This document shows, piece after piece, positions 5,740 through 13,655 of a stretch of 18,501 nucleotides of DNA (position 1 is its first letter; each line of letters opens with the position of its first letter). Position numbers and translations under genes: made by a program. The notes beneath the pieces were generated by a model that worked only from the letters and a program-made list of their open reading frames with translations, was not told where the DNA came from and searched no databases. This stretch comes from DAOTZU01 sp034433995 (GTDB lineage Bacteria > Chloroflexota > Anaerolineae > UBA1429), in contig DAOTZU010000198.1 of assembly GCA_034433995.1 (NCBI GenBank), positions 1 through 18,501 of the forward strand, written 5' to 3'.

Positions 5740-8685
5740 ATGAGGTGGAGGGCATTGGAGCGGATCTATCGCGTTGAGGTGACCCCTTTGCCCGGCGAGG
5801 CGCCGGAGGGCTACCTTTTGGCGGATATCGCCGCGTTGGGGATCAACGGGGTGACACGGGTGGAGCGCGCCGAGCTGTATTTCTTGCGGGGCGCCCTGGG
5901 CGCGCCCGAGGTGGCCCGGCTGGCCCAGGAGTTGCTGGCCGACCCCATCGTGCAGCGGGCCACTTGGCGTTTGGCCGAGGAGGAGGTGCCCACGCCGCCG
6001 GGCGCCTGGCGGGTGGAGGTGGGGCTGCGCCAAGGCGTCACCGATAGCGTGGCCGCCAACCTTTTGGCCCGGGCGCGCATCCTGGGGCTGCACGGCCTGC
6101 GGGCCGCCGGCACCGGGCAGAGCTATCTCCTCTATGGCGCTCTCAGCCGCGAGGAGGTGGAGACCATCGCCCAGCGGCTGCTCTACAACCAGGTGATCCA
6201 ATACTACGAGCTGGGCCGCCTGACGCCCCACATCGGCCTGGAGCCGCCCGCGGTGACGCCCCGCGCCCTCCCCGTGCCCATCCGCGACCTGGACGATGAG
6301 GCCCTGCTGCGCCTCTCCCGGGAACGGCTCCTCTCCATGGATTTGGCCGAGCTCCACGCCGTGCAAGAGTACTTTTGCCGCGAGGGCCGCGAGCCCACCG
6401 ATGTGGAGCTGGAGAGCATCGCCCAGACCTGGTCGGAGCATTGCGGCCACAAAACCTTCAAGGGCATTGTGGATTATACCGAGATCACCCCGGAGGGCAC
6501 GCGCCACGAGCGGATCGATGGCCTTCTGCGCACCTACCTCCAGGCGGCCACGCGGCGGATCAACGCCCCCTGGGTCCGCTCGGCCTTTGTGGATAACGCC
6601 GGCATCATAGATTTCACCGCGGGCTACGAGGTATCGTTCAAGGTGGAGACCCACAACCATCCCTCGGCGTTGGAGCCTTTCGGCGGGGCCAATACCGGCG
6701 TGGGCGGGGTGGTGCGCGATATCATCGGCGTCTCGGCCCGGCCCATCGCCAATACAGATATCCTCTGTTTTGGCCCCTTGGACCTGCCCTGGGAGCAGCT
6801 CCCGGCCAACGTCCTGCATCCCCGCCGCATCTACAACGGCGTGGTGGCCGGCGTGGAGGATTACGGCAACAAGATGGGCATCCCCACCGTCAACGGCGCC
6901 ATCCTCTTTGAGCCGGGCTACACCGCCAACCCGCTGGTCTATTGCGGCTGTTTGGGCATCGCCCCGGTGAACGTCCATCCGCGCCAGGCGCGGCCGGGCG
7001 ATCTGATCGTCGTCTTGGGCGGGCGCACGGGCCGCGATGGCCTCCACGGCGCCACCTTTTCCTCCGCCGAGCTGACCGATGCCACCGGCGAGACCTCCAG
7101 CGGCGCCGTGCAGATCGGCAACCCTATCACCGAAAAGATGATGTTGGACGCCATCCTGGTGGCCCGGGATGAGCGCCTCTACACCGCCATCACCGATTGC
7201 GGCGCGGGGGGCCTCTCCTCCGCCGTGAGCGAGATGGGCGCCGAGACCGGCGTGCGGGTGCAGTTGGAGCGGGTGCCCCTCAAATACCATGGTCTGCAGC
7301 CCTGGGAGATCTGGCTCTCCGAGGCCCAGGAGCGCATGGTGTTGGCCGTGCCCCCGGAGAACGAGGCCCGCCTGCGCCAGATCTGCGAGGGGTTCTCGGT
7401 GGAGATGACCGTCATCGGCACCTTTGCCGATGACGGCCGGCTGCATCTGCGCTACGGAGAGCAGGTGGTGGCCGATATGGAGATGGCGTTCCTCCACAAG
7501 GGGATCCCCCGGCGCAAGTTGACGGCCGTTTGGCGCGAGCCCCCTCACGTGGAGCCGCCGGCGTGCTCTCCCAGCGGCCAAGACTTGGCCCAGGCGCTCT
7601 TGGAGATCCTCGCCCACCCCAACGTGCGCAGCAAAGAGGACGTGGTGCGCCGCTACGACCACGAGGTGCAGGGCGGCACGCTGATCAAGCCCTTCGTGGG
7701 CGCCCGGAGCGATGGCCCCTCCGATGCCACCGTGCTCCGTCCCTTGGAGACGGCGGATTCCTGGCTGGGCCTGGCCGTGGGCTGCGGCATCAACCCCGCC
7801 TATGGCGCCATTGACCCTTACGCCATGGCCATCGCCGCCATCGACGAGGCGGTGCGCAACGTGGTGGCCGTGGGGGCCGATCCGGAGCGCGTCGCCATCC
7901 TGGATAATTTCTGTTGGGGCAACCCCCTCCTGCCCGACCGCATGGGCAGCCTGGTGCGGGCCTGCAAGGGCTGTTACGACGGCGCCTTGCATTACGGCAC
8001 GCCCTTTATCTCGGGCAAGGATAGCCTGAATAACGAATACACCGATACCACCACCGGCCAACAGGTGTCCATCCCGCCCTCCCTGCTCATCTCGGCCCTG
8101 GGGATCGTGCCCGACGTGCGCCTGGCCTGCACCATGGATCTGAAGGCGCCCGGCAACCATCTCTATCTCCTGGGCGAGACGCGCCGCGAGCTGGGCGGCT
8201 CGTACTACTATCGCCTGCGAGGGTGGGCCGGCAGCGCCGCGCCCGCGCTGGCCGCGGCCGGCCCGGCCACGGCCCGAGCCCTTCACCGAGCCATGCGGGA
8301 GGGGTTGGTGCGCGCCTGTCACGATTGCTCCGAGGGCGGGTTGGCCGTGGCCGCCGCCGAGATGGCCCTGGCCGGCGGCTGGGGCGCCGAGATCGAGCTG
8401 GCCGCCATCCCGCGAGATGGCTCCGCGCCCCCCAATGATGATTGGCTGCTCTTTGCCGAATCCAACGGGCGCTATCTGGTGGAGGTGAACCCTCAGGCCG
8501 CGCCGGCCTTCGAGGCTCTGGTGCGCCAGGTGCCCCATGCCCGCATCGGCCGGGTCATCGCCGCGCCGGAACTGATCATCTACGGCGCGCAGACCCGCGC
8601 TCCGCTCTTTCGCCTGGATATCGCCGCGCTCAGACGGGCCTGGCGCGGCCATCTGGAGCACGGCCGGGAGGAGCACAGCCGATGA
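5740..8685 (+). CDS. purL: Phosphoribosylformylglycinamidine synthase, PurL with tandem PurS-like N-terminus
   Basis: This is the ATP-dependent synthetase subunit that converts FGAR to FGAM using ammonia passed from PurQ. It has 981 residues from ATG 5740; a TTG at 5755 (976 residues, starting ERIYRVEV) has better upstream GAGG/GGAGGG signals (5742-5752), while the ATG has no clear ribosome binding site. Residues about 10-78 and 89-158 are two PurS-like repeats (IYRVEVTPL...GVTRVERAELYFL; WRVEVGLRQGV...YNQVIQYYEL). Then come the linker (185-225), the active-site WSEHCGHKTF (231-240, His234), FKVETHNHPSALEPFGGANTGVGG (300-323), NPITEKMMLDAI (461-472) and the second AIR-synthase-like half. Small PurL is about 740 residues and lacks the PurS pair; the E. 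coli giant form also includes the glutaminase. This one is intermediate, and no separate purS is in the cluster. It overlaps purQ by ATGA. Confidence 0.95.
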   Translation: MRWRALERIYRVEVTPLPGEAPEGYLLADIAALGINGVTRVERAELYFLRGALGAPEVARLAQELLADPIVQRATWRLAEEEVPTPPGAWRVEVGLRQGVTDSVAANLLARARILGLHGLRAAGTGQSYLLYGALSREEVETIAQRLLYNQVIQYYELGRLTPHIGLEPPAVTPRALPVPIRDLDDEALLRLSRERLLSMDLAELHAVQEYFCREGREPTDVELESIAQTWSEHCGHKTFKGIVDYTEITPEGTRHERIDGLLRTYLQAATRRINAPWVRSAFVDNAGIIDFTAGYEVSFKVETHNHPSALEPFGGANTGVGGVVRDIIGVSARPIANTDILCFGPLDLPWEQLPANVLHPRRIYNGVVAGVEDYGNKMGIPTVNGAILFEPGYTANPLVYCGCLGIAPVNVHPRQARPGDLIVVLGGRTGRDGLHGATFSSAELTDATGETSSGAVQIGNPITEKMMLDAILVARDERLYTAITDCGAGGLSSAVSEMGAETGVRVQLERVPLKYHGLQPWEIWLSEAQERMVLAVPPENEARLRQICEGFSVEMTVIGTFADDGRLHLRYGEQVVADMEMAFLHKGIPRRKLTAVWREPPHVEPPACSPSGQDLAQALLEILAHPNVRSKEDVVRRYDHEVQGGTLIKPFVGARSDGPSDATVLRPLETADSWLGLAVGCGINPAYGAIDPYAMAIAAIDEAVRNVVAVGADPERVAILDNFCWGNPLLPDRMGSLVRACKGCYDGALHYGTPFISGKDSLNNEYTDTTTGQQVSIPPSLLISALGIVPDVRLACTMDLKAPGNHLYLLGETRRELGGSYYYRLRGWAGSAAPALAAAGPATARALHRAMREGLVRACHDCSEGGLAVAAAEMALAGGWGAEIELAAIPRDGSAPPNDDWLLFAESNGRYLVEVNPQAAPAFEALVRQVPHARIGRVIAAPELIIYGAQTRAPLFRLDIAALRRAWRGHLEHGREEHSR

Positions 8686-9500
8686 ACAAGCCCCGCATCT
8701 TGATCTTGCATGCCCCTGGCACCAACCGCGACCGCGAGGCAGCGCTGGCCTGCCACATGGCCGGCGGCGCGCCCGAGATCGTGCACATCAACCAGCTCAT
8801 CGCCGGCGCGCGCCGCTTTGAGGATTACCAGATGCTGGTGTTGCCCGGAGGGTTCTCCTATGGCGACGACCTGGGCGCGGGCCGCCTGTGGGCCAACGAT
8901 CTGTTCCACCGCTTCAGCGCCGATCTGGACGCTTTTGTGCAGGCGGGCAAGCCGGTGCTGGGCATCTGCAACGGCTTTCAGGCTTTGGTCAAGGCGGGGT
9001 ACCTGCCGGGGCCGCCGCCCACACAGCGGGTCACGTTGACCAATAATCACAGCGGCCACTTTGAATGCCGTTGGGTGCGGCTGCGCCCCAACGCCGCCAG
9101 CCGTTGCCTCTTTATCCAGGGCTTGGAGGAGGACATCCTTTGCCCCGTGGCCCACGGCGAGGGGCGCCTGGCCGTGCCCGATGAGACCACCCGCCAGGGG
9201 CTGTGGACAGAGGGGCTGGTGGCCCTCACCTACGTGGCCCCCGTCGAGCCTGCGGACCAAGGCAACCCCTCCCGCGCCGTGCCCGTGCGGGAGCGGGCAG
9301 GGTATCCCGCCAACCCCAACGGCTCGGTGGATGATATCGCCGGCTTGTGCAACGCGGCGGGCAATGTCATGGGGTTGATGCCCCACCCGGAGGACCACAT
9401 CTTGCCCCAGCAACATCCGCGCTGGACCCGGGGCGAGGCGGGCGGCTTGGGGATACATTTATTCGTCAACGGCGTGCGTGCGGCGGCGAGATTTCGCTAA
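8682..9500 (+). CDS. purQ: FGAM synthase glutaminase subunit
   Basis: PurQ is a class I glutamine amidotransferase that hydrolyses glutamine and channels NH3 to PurL. The catalytic cysteine is C96 in VLGICNGFQAL, and the rest of the triad is H235 and E237 in GLMPHPEDH. LVLPGGFSYGDDLGAG (53-67) is the oxyanion region. Its 272 residues exceed the B. subtilis type (about 227), with a longer C-terminal tail (QQHPRWTRG) and inserted segments. This matches the large PurQ that I associate with long PurL forms. The ATG overlaps the purL stop (ATGA), with GGGAGGAG at 8666-8673. Tight coupling fits a stoichiometric PurLQ complex. Confidence 0.95.
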   Translation: MNKPRILILHAPGTNRDREAALACHMAGGAPEIVHINQLIAGARRFEDYQMLVLPGGFSYGDDLGAGRLWANDLFHRFSADLDAFVQAGKPVLGICNGFQALVKAGYLPGPPPTQRVTLTNNHSGHFECRWVRLRPNAASRCLFIQGLEEDILCPVAHGEGRLAVPDETTRQGLWTEGLVALTYVAPVEPADQGNPSRAVPVRERAGYPANPNGSVDDIAGLCNAAGNVMGLMPHPEDHILPQQHPRWTRGEAGGLGIHLFVNGVRAAARFR

Positions 9501-9510
9501 GAGGATGCCC

Positions 9511-10914
9511 ATGTACACCCAAGAGACTTATCTTTCTCCCTTCACCTGGCGCTACGGTAGCGCGGCCATGCGCCACCTCTGGTCCGAGATCCACAAACGG
9601 CGACTGTGGCGGCGCATCTGGGTGGCGTTGGCCACGGTGCAATCCGAGGCGGGCTTGGTGACGCCGGAGCAACTGGCCGAGCTGCGCGCCCACCAGGAGG
9701 AGATACGCTGGGAACGCGCCCAGGAGCTGGAGGCCGAGTTGCGCCACGACCTCATGGCCGAGCTGCGCACCTACGCCGAGCAATGTCCCTTGGGCGGGGC
9801 CATCCTGCACCTGGGGGCCACCAGCATGGATATCGAGGACAACGCCGACGCCCTGCGCCTGAAGGAGGCCCTGGGGCTCATCCGCCAAGGGTTGCGGGAG
9901 GTGCTCTTGGCCCTGGCCGAGCGCATCGAGGCCGAGGCGGAGACGGTGGTCATGGCCTACACCCACCTCCAGCCCGCCGAGCCCACGACCTTGGGTTACC
10001 GCTTGAGCCAGTACGCCCAGGATTTTCTGGAGGACCTGCGCGCCGTGGAACATGTCCTGGCCAACATCCGGGGTAAGGGGTTCAAGGGAGCGGTGGGCAC
10101 CTCCGCCTCCTACGCCCATCTTTTGGCGGGCCGGGGGATGACCGCCCAGGAGATGGAGGAGCGCGTCATGGCGCAACTGGGGTTGCGGGCCTTCCCGGTG
10201 AGCACCCAGACGTATCCGCGCAAGCAGGATTACCAAGTGCTCAGCGCCTTGGCGGGCATCGCCCAATCGGCCTACAAGTTCGCCCTGGACCTGCGCCTGC
10301 TGCAATCGCCCCTCTTTGGCGAGCTGGCCGAGCCCTTTGGGCGGCAACAGGTGGGCTCCTCGGCCATGCCCTTCAAGCGCAATCCCGTCGCCTCGGAGGC
10401 CATCTGCTCCCTGGCGCGCTATGTGGCCGGGCTGCCGCGGGTGGCCTGGGATAACGCCGCCCACTCTGCCCTGGAGCGCACCCTGGATGATTCGGCCAAC
10501 CGCCGCTCGGCGCTGCCCGAGGCTTTCTTGGCCGTGGACGAGATCCTGCAGCGGCTGGCGCGCATCGTGGGCGGCTTGACCATCGGCCGGGAGGGGATGC
10601 GGCGCAACGTGGCCACCTACGGCCCCTTTGCCGCCACCGAGCCATTGCTGATGGCTCTGGTGAAGGCGGGAGGCGATCGCCAAGAGCTGCACGAGCGCAT
10701 CCGCCAACACAGCATGGCCGCCTGGGCCGCCATCCAGCGGGGCGAGGCCAACCCTTTGACCGATTTGCTGGTTGGTGATAAGCTTATGTCATCTCTGCTA
10801 GCGCCTGAGGAGATTCGCGCCATCCTGGCTGCGGGCGCGGGCGTGGGCGATGCCCCTGAGCGGGCCCGGGCGCTGGCCTGCGCCATCCGCGAGGCGCTGA
10901 CCACCGATCGCTGA
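9511..10914 (+). CDS. purB: Adenylosuccinate lyase
   Basis: PurB is a fumarase/aspartase-superfamily homotetramer that releases fumarate twice in the pathway: from SAICAR to give AICAR and from adenylosuccinate to give AMP. The 467-residue protein shows the superfamily signature GSSAMPFKRNP (282-292, flexible catalytic Ser loop), the general acid/base His regions ELRHD (H79) and THLQPAEPTT (H152), and LGATSMDIEDNADALR (101-116). Starts at 9478 or 9505 are in frame, but AAGAGGA at 9499-9505 is best spaced for ATG 9511, giving an MYTQETY start. The purQ stop is 10 bases upstream, and purC follows after 26 bases. Confidence 0.95.
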   Translation: MYTQETYLSPFTWRYGSAAMRHLWSEIHKRRLWRRIWVALATVQSEAGLVTPEQLAELRAHQEEIRWERAQELEAELRHDLMAELRTYAEQCPLGGAILHLGATSMDIEDNADALRLKEALGLIRQGLREVLLALAERIEAEAETVVMAYTHLQPAEPTTLGYRLSQYAQDFLEDLRAVEHVLANIRGKGFKGAVGTSASYAHLLAGRGMTAQEMEERVMAQLGLRAFPVSTQTYPRKQDYQVLSALAGIAQSAYKFALDLRLLQSPLFGELAEPFGRQQVGSSAMPFKRNPVASEAICSLARYVAGLPRVAWDNAAHSALERTLDDSANRRSALPEAFLAVDEILQRLARIVGGLTIGREGMRRNVATYGPFAATEPLLMALVKAGGDRQELHERIRQHSMAAWAAIQRGEANPLTDLLVGDKLMSSLLAPEEIRAILAAGAGVGDAPERARALACAIREALTTDR

Positions 10915-10940
10915 GAGCTAACTGCTAGAAGGGGAAAACT

Positions 10941-11714
10941 ATGGCTTTTGGACCCGTCGCTTTTGGAGAGAAATTGGCCGAGGGCAAGACCAAGATCATC
11001 TATGCCCACCCAGAGCGGGCTGATGTGGTGTACATGGTCCATAAAGACGGCCTGACGGCGGGCGATGGCGCCCGGCGGAATGTTCTGCCCGGCAAGGGGA
11101 AACTCTCCTGCCGCACCACCTCCAACGTCTTTTATCTCTTGGAATTGGAGGGCGTGCCCACCCACTACATCGGCATGGTGGGCGAGGACGTGAACATCGT
11201 CACCCGCTGCGCCATGATCCCCCTGGAGGTGGTCATGCGGCGCATCGCCACCGGCTCCTTCCTGCGCCGCCATCCGGAGGTGGCCGAGGGCACCCGCTTC
11301 GATCCCGTCCTGGTAGAGTTCTTTTACAAGGATGACGCCCAGCACGATCCTCTGGTCACCGATGAGCAGATCGTGGCCATGGGCGTGGCCACCCAAGAGG
11401 AGATCGAGACCATGCGCCAGACAGGGCGCAAGGTGTTCCAGATCCTGGAGGCGGCCTGGGCCAAGTTGGACGTCACCCTGGTGGATTGCAAGATCGAGTT
11501 CGGGCGAGCGCCCGATGGCCGCTTGCTTGTCGCCGATGTCATTGATAACGATTCCTGGCGCATCTGGCCCGGCGGCGACAAGAACCGCATGCTGGATAAG
11601 CAGGTTTACCGCAACATGCCCGAGGTGACCGATGAGCGACTGCGGGACCTGCTGAATAAATACGCCCAGGTGGCCGAGTTGACGGACAAATTTGTGGAGG
11701 AAGAGCGCAAATGA
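10941..11714 (+). CDS. purC: SAICAR synthetase, resembling the PAICS N-terminal domain
   Basis: PurC condenses CAIR with aspartate using ATP to form SAICAR. The 257-residue protein shows the ATP-binding EGKTK (14-18), RRIATGSFLRR (100-110), KIEFG (184-188) and the metal/ATP loop VADVIDNDSWRIWP (197-210) followed by GGDKNRMLDKQVYR. Ordinary bacterial PurC usually reads ADEISPDT(C/S)R there; the DVIDNDSWR(I/L)WP form is what I recall from the SAICAR synthetase domain of animal PAICS. AAGGGGA at 10929-10935 is the ribosome binding site. The stop overlaps the purE start as ATGA, the same domain order as fused PAICS. Confidence 0.95.
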   Translation: MAFGPVAFGEKLAEGKTKIIYAHPERADVVYMVHKDGLTAGDGARRNVLPGKGKLSCRTTSNVFYLLELEGVPTHYIGMVGEDVNIVTRCAMIPLEVVMRRIATGSFLRRHPEVAEGTRFDPVLVEFFYKDDAQHDPLVTDEQIVAMGVATQEEIETMRQTGRKVFQILEAAWAKLDVTLVDCKIEFGRAPDGRLLVADVIDNDSWRIWPGGDKNRMLDKQVYRNMPEVTDERLRDLLNKYAQVAELTDKFVEEERK

Positions 11715-12190
11715 CCACGGGACGCGTCATTATCTTGATGGGCTCCAAGAGCGATCTGGAGCACGTGAACAAGATCACGGCCCAATTGGATGCGCTGGGG
11801 GTGGCCCACACCGTGCGCGTGGCCTCGGCCCATAAGAGCGTGCGCCATCTTTTGGCGCTTTTGGAAGAGTACGGCGCCTCCGGCGAGCCTACGGTGTTCA
11901 TCGCCGTGGCCGGACGCTCCAATGCCCTGGCCGGCCTGGTGGATGCCAACACCGTCTACCCGGTGATCACCTGCCCCCCCGTCTCCTCGGCCTTTGGCGG
12001 GGCGGATATCTTTTCCTCGCTGCGCATGCCCAGCGGCGTGGCCCCCACGGTCATCTTGGAGCCGGAGGGGGCAGCCCTGGCCGCGGCCAAGATTCTGGCC
12101 CTGGCGGATGCCGACCTCCGTGCCAAGATCGCAGCCTATCAAGAGGAGATGACCCGCAGCATCCTCGCTGCGGATGCAAGTTTACGTTAG
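11711..12190 (+). CDS. purE: Class II AIR carboxylase PurE (CO2-using type)
   Basis: PurE carboxylates AIR to CAIR. Class I enzymes are mutases that take N5-CAIR from PurK; class II enzymes use CO2 directly. In this 159-residue protein the class-telling motifs are class II: MGSKSDLEH (10-18), SAHK (39-42, where class I has SAHR), TVFIAVAGRSNALAG (61-75, where class I has a GGAAHLPG loop) and YPVITCPP (83-90). These match the C-terminal domain of animal PAICS as remembered, also in FSSLRMPSGVAPTVILEPEG (101-120). This agrees with no purK being visible. It starts by ATGA overlap with purC. The purF start is 22 bases after its stop. Confidence 0.93.
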   Translation: MTTGRVIILMGSKSDLEHVNKITAQLDALGVAHTVRVASAHKSVRHLLALLEEYGASGEPTVFIAVAGRSNALAGLVDANTVYPVITCPPVSSAFGGADIFSSLRMPSGVAPTVILEPEGAALAAAKILALADADLRAKIAAYQEEMTRSILAADASLR

Positions 12191-12212
12191 TTCGAGAGAG
12201 TAGGTGTTGTGC

Positions 12213-13655
12213 ATGCCAGTTCAAGGAACGTCCCTGGATCGGCCACAAGAAGCCTGTGGCGTCTTTGGGATCTATGCCCCCGGCGAGGCGGTGGCCCGTA
12301 TCACCTTCTTTGCCTTGTATGCGTTGCAGCATCGCGGGCAAGAGAGTGCGGGGATCGCCGTCTCCGATGGCCGGCAGATCTCGCTCTACAAAGAGATGGG
12401 CTTGGTCTCGCAGGTCTTTAACGAAGAGAATCTGCGGCCTCTGGTGGGCGACCTGGCCATCGGCCATGTGCGCTATTCCACCGCCGATTCCTCGCGGCGC
12501 CTCAGCGCCCAGCCCTTTTTGCTGGAATCGGCCCTGGGCCCCATCGCCATCGCCCACAACGGCAACCTGGTCAACACCGAGGACCTGCGCCAGGAGCTCT
12601 TTGCCCGGGGCGTGGGCCTGACCTCCTATTGCGATACCGAGGTGATGCTCCAGATGTTGGTCGGCGCGCCGGGGAACACCTGGCTGGAGCGCATCCGCCA
12701 CCTGATGACCAAGGCCCTGGGGGCTTATTCCTTGACCATCCTCACCCGCGACACCCTTTATGCCGTGCGCGATCCGTGGGGCTTTCGCCCCCTGGCCATG
12801 GGGCGGCTCAACGGTGGCTGGGTGGTGGCCTCGGAGACGTGCGCCCTGCAAACCATCGGCGCCCGGGAGATCGAAGAGATCCCCGCCGGGCAGATCGTGG
12901 TCATCGACCGCCACGGGGCGCAGAAGGTGGAGGGCGCGCCGGCGGGCAAGTCGAACCTGTGCATCTTTGAATACATCTATTTCGCCCGCCCCGATAGCGT
13001 CATTGACGGACAACTGATCCATGAGGTGCGCCAAGAGTTGGGCCGCGAGCTGGCCCGCGAGCACCCCGTGGAGGCCGATCTGGTCATGGGCGTGCCCGAT
13101 TCGGCCACCGCCGCCGCCATCGGTTATGCCCAGGAATCGGGCATCCCCTATTCCGAGGGGCTGATCCGCAACCGCTATATCGGGCGCACCTTTATCCAGC
13201 CCAGCGACCGGCTGCGCAAGGTGGGCGTGGCCCTCAAGTTCAACCCCCTCACCCAGATCCTGAAGGACAAGCGCATCGTGGTGGTGGATGATTCCATCGT
13301 CCGCGGCAACACCACCCGGCCCACGGTGGAGCTGCTGCGCCGCGCCGGGGCGCGGGAGGTGCATCTGCGCATCTCCTCCTCGCCCATCCGCCACCCCTGC
13401 TTCATGGGGGTGGATATGGCCACCTATGACGAACTGATCGCCCACCGCCTCTCGGTGGAGGAGATCCGCCAATACGTGGGCGCCGACTCCTTGGGCTACC
13501 TCAGCCTGGAGGGGATGATCCGTGCCACCCGCCGCAGCATGGATAAATTCTGTGTGGCCTGCTTCACCGGCGAGTACCCCTTTGAACAAAAGGCGGGCGG
13601 TTTCGTGCGGCACTTGGAGCCGCGCTATACCTGCGAGGAGGTGGAGAAGCGGTGA
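12213..13655 (+). CDS. purF: Amidophosphoribosyltransferase (Fe-S type)
   Basis: PurF makes phosphoribosylamine from PRPP and glutamine, the committed, feedback-inhibited first step. The 480-residue precursor has a 14-residue propeptide ending before C15 (ACGVFGIYAP), which becomes the N-terminal nucleophile after self-cleavage. The Ntn glutaminase domain shows ALQHRGQESAG (37-47) and HNGNLVN (115-121). The PRPP loop is VVVDDSIVRGNTT (356-368). Cysteines C250, C396, C447 and C450 align with the four [4Fe-4S] ligands of the B. subtilis enzyme, so an oxygen-sensitive cluster is expected. ATG 12213 has AGGTG at 12202-12206; a GTG at 12204 is an in-frame alternative. The stop overlaps the purD GTG. 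Confidence 0.96.
   Translation: MPVQGTSLDRPQEACGVFGIYAPGEAVARITFFALYALQHRGQESAGIAVSDGRQISLYKEMGLVSQVFNEENLRPLVGDLAIGHVRYSTADSSRRLSAQPFLLESALGPIAIAHNGNLVNTEDLRQELFARGVGLTSYCDTEVMLQMLVGAPGNTWLERIRHLMTKALGAYSLTILTRDTLYAVRDPWGFRPLAMGRLNGGWVVASETCALQTIGAREIEEIPAGQIVVIDRHGAQKVEGAPAGKSNLCIFEYIYFARPDSVIDGQLIHEVRQELGRELAREHPVEADLVMGVPDSATAAAIGYAQESGIPYSEGLIRNRYIGRTFIQPSDRLRKVGVALKFNPLTQILKDKRIVVVDDSIVRGNTTRPTVELLRRAGAREVHLRISSSPIRHPCFMGVDMATYDELIAHRLSVEEIRQYVGADSLGYLSLEGMIRATRRSMDKFCVACFTGEYPFEQKAGGFVRHLEPRYTCEEVEKR

Noticed and set aside
4156..8676. An uninterrupted - strand frame of 1506 codons opposite guaB and purL
   Set aside because: It is exactly antisense to two well-recognised enzymes. High third-position GC removes stop codons on the opposite strand. 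Its translation is a Gly/His/Ala/Gln-rich sequence with no recognisable domain.
8700..9480. Frames internal to purQ and on its opposite strand
   Set aside because: These are shadows of an intact purQ with its full catalytic triad.
11711..12190. Class I PurE (N5-CAIR mutase) needing PurK
   Set aside because: SAHK and AVAGRSN replace the SAHR and GGAAHLPG motifs of class I, and no purK is seen.
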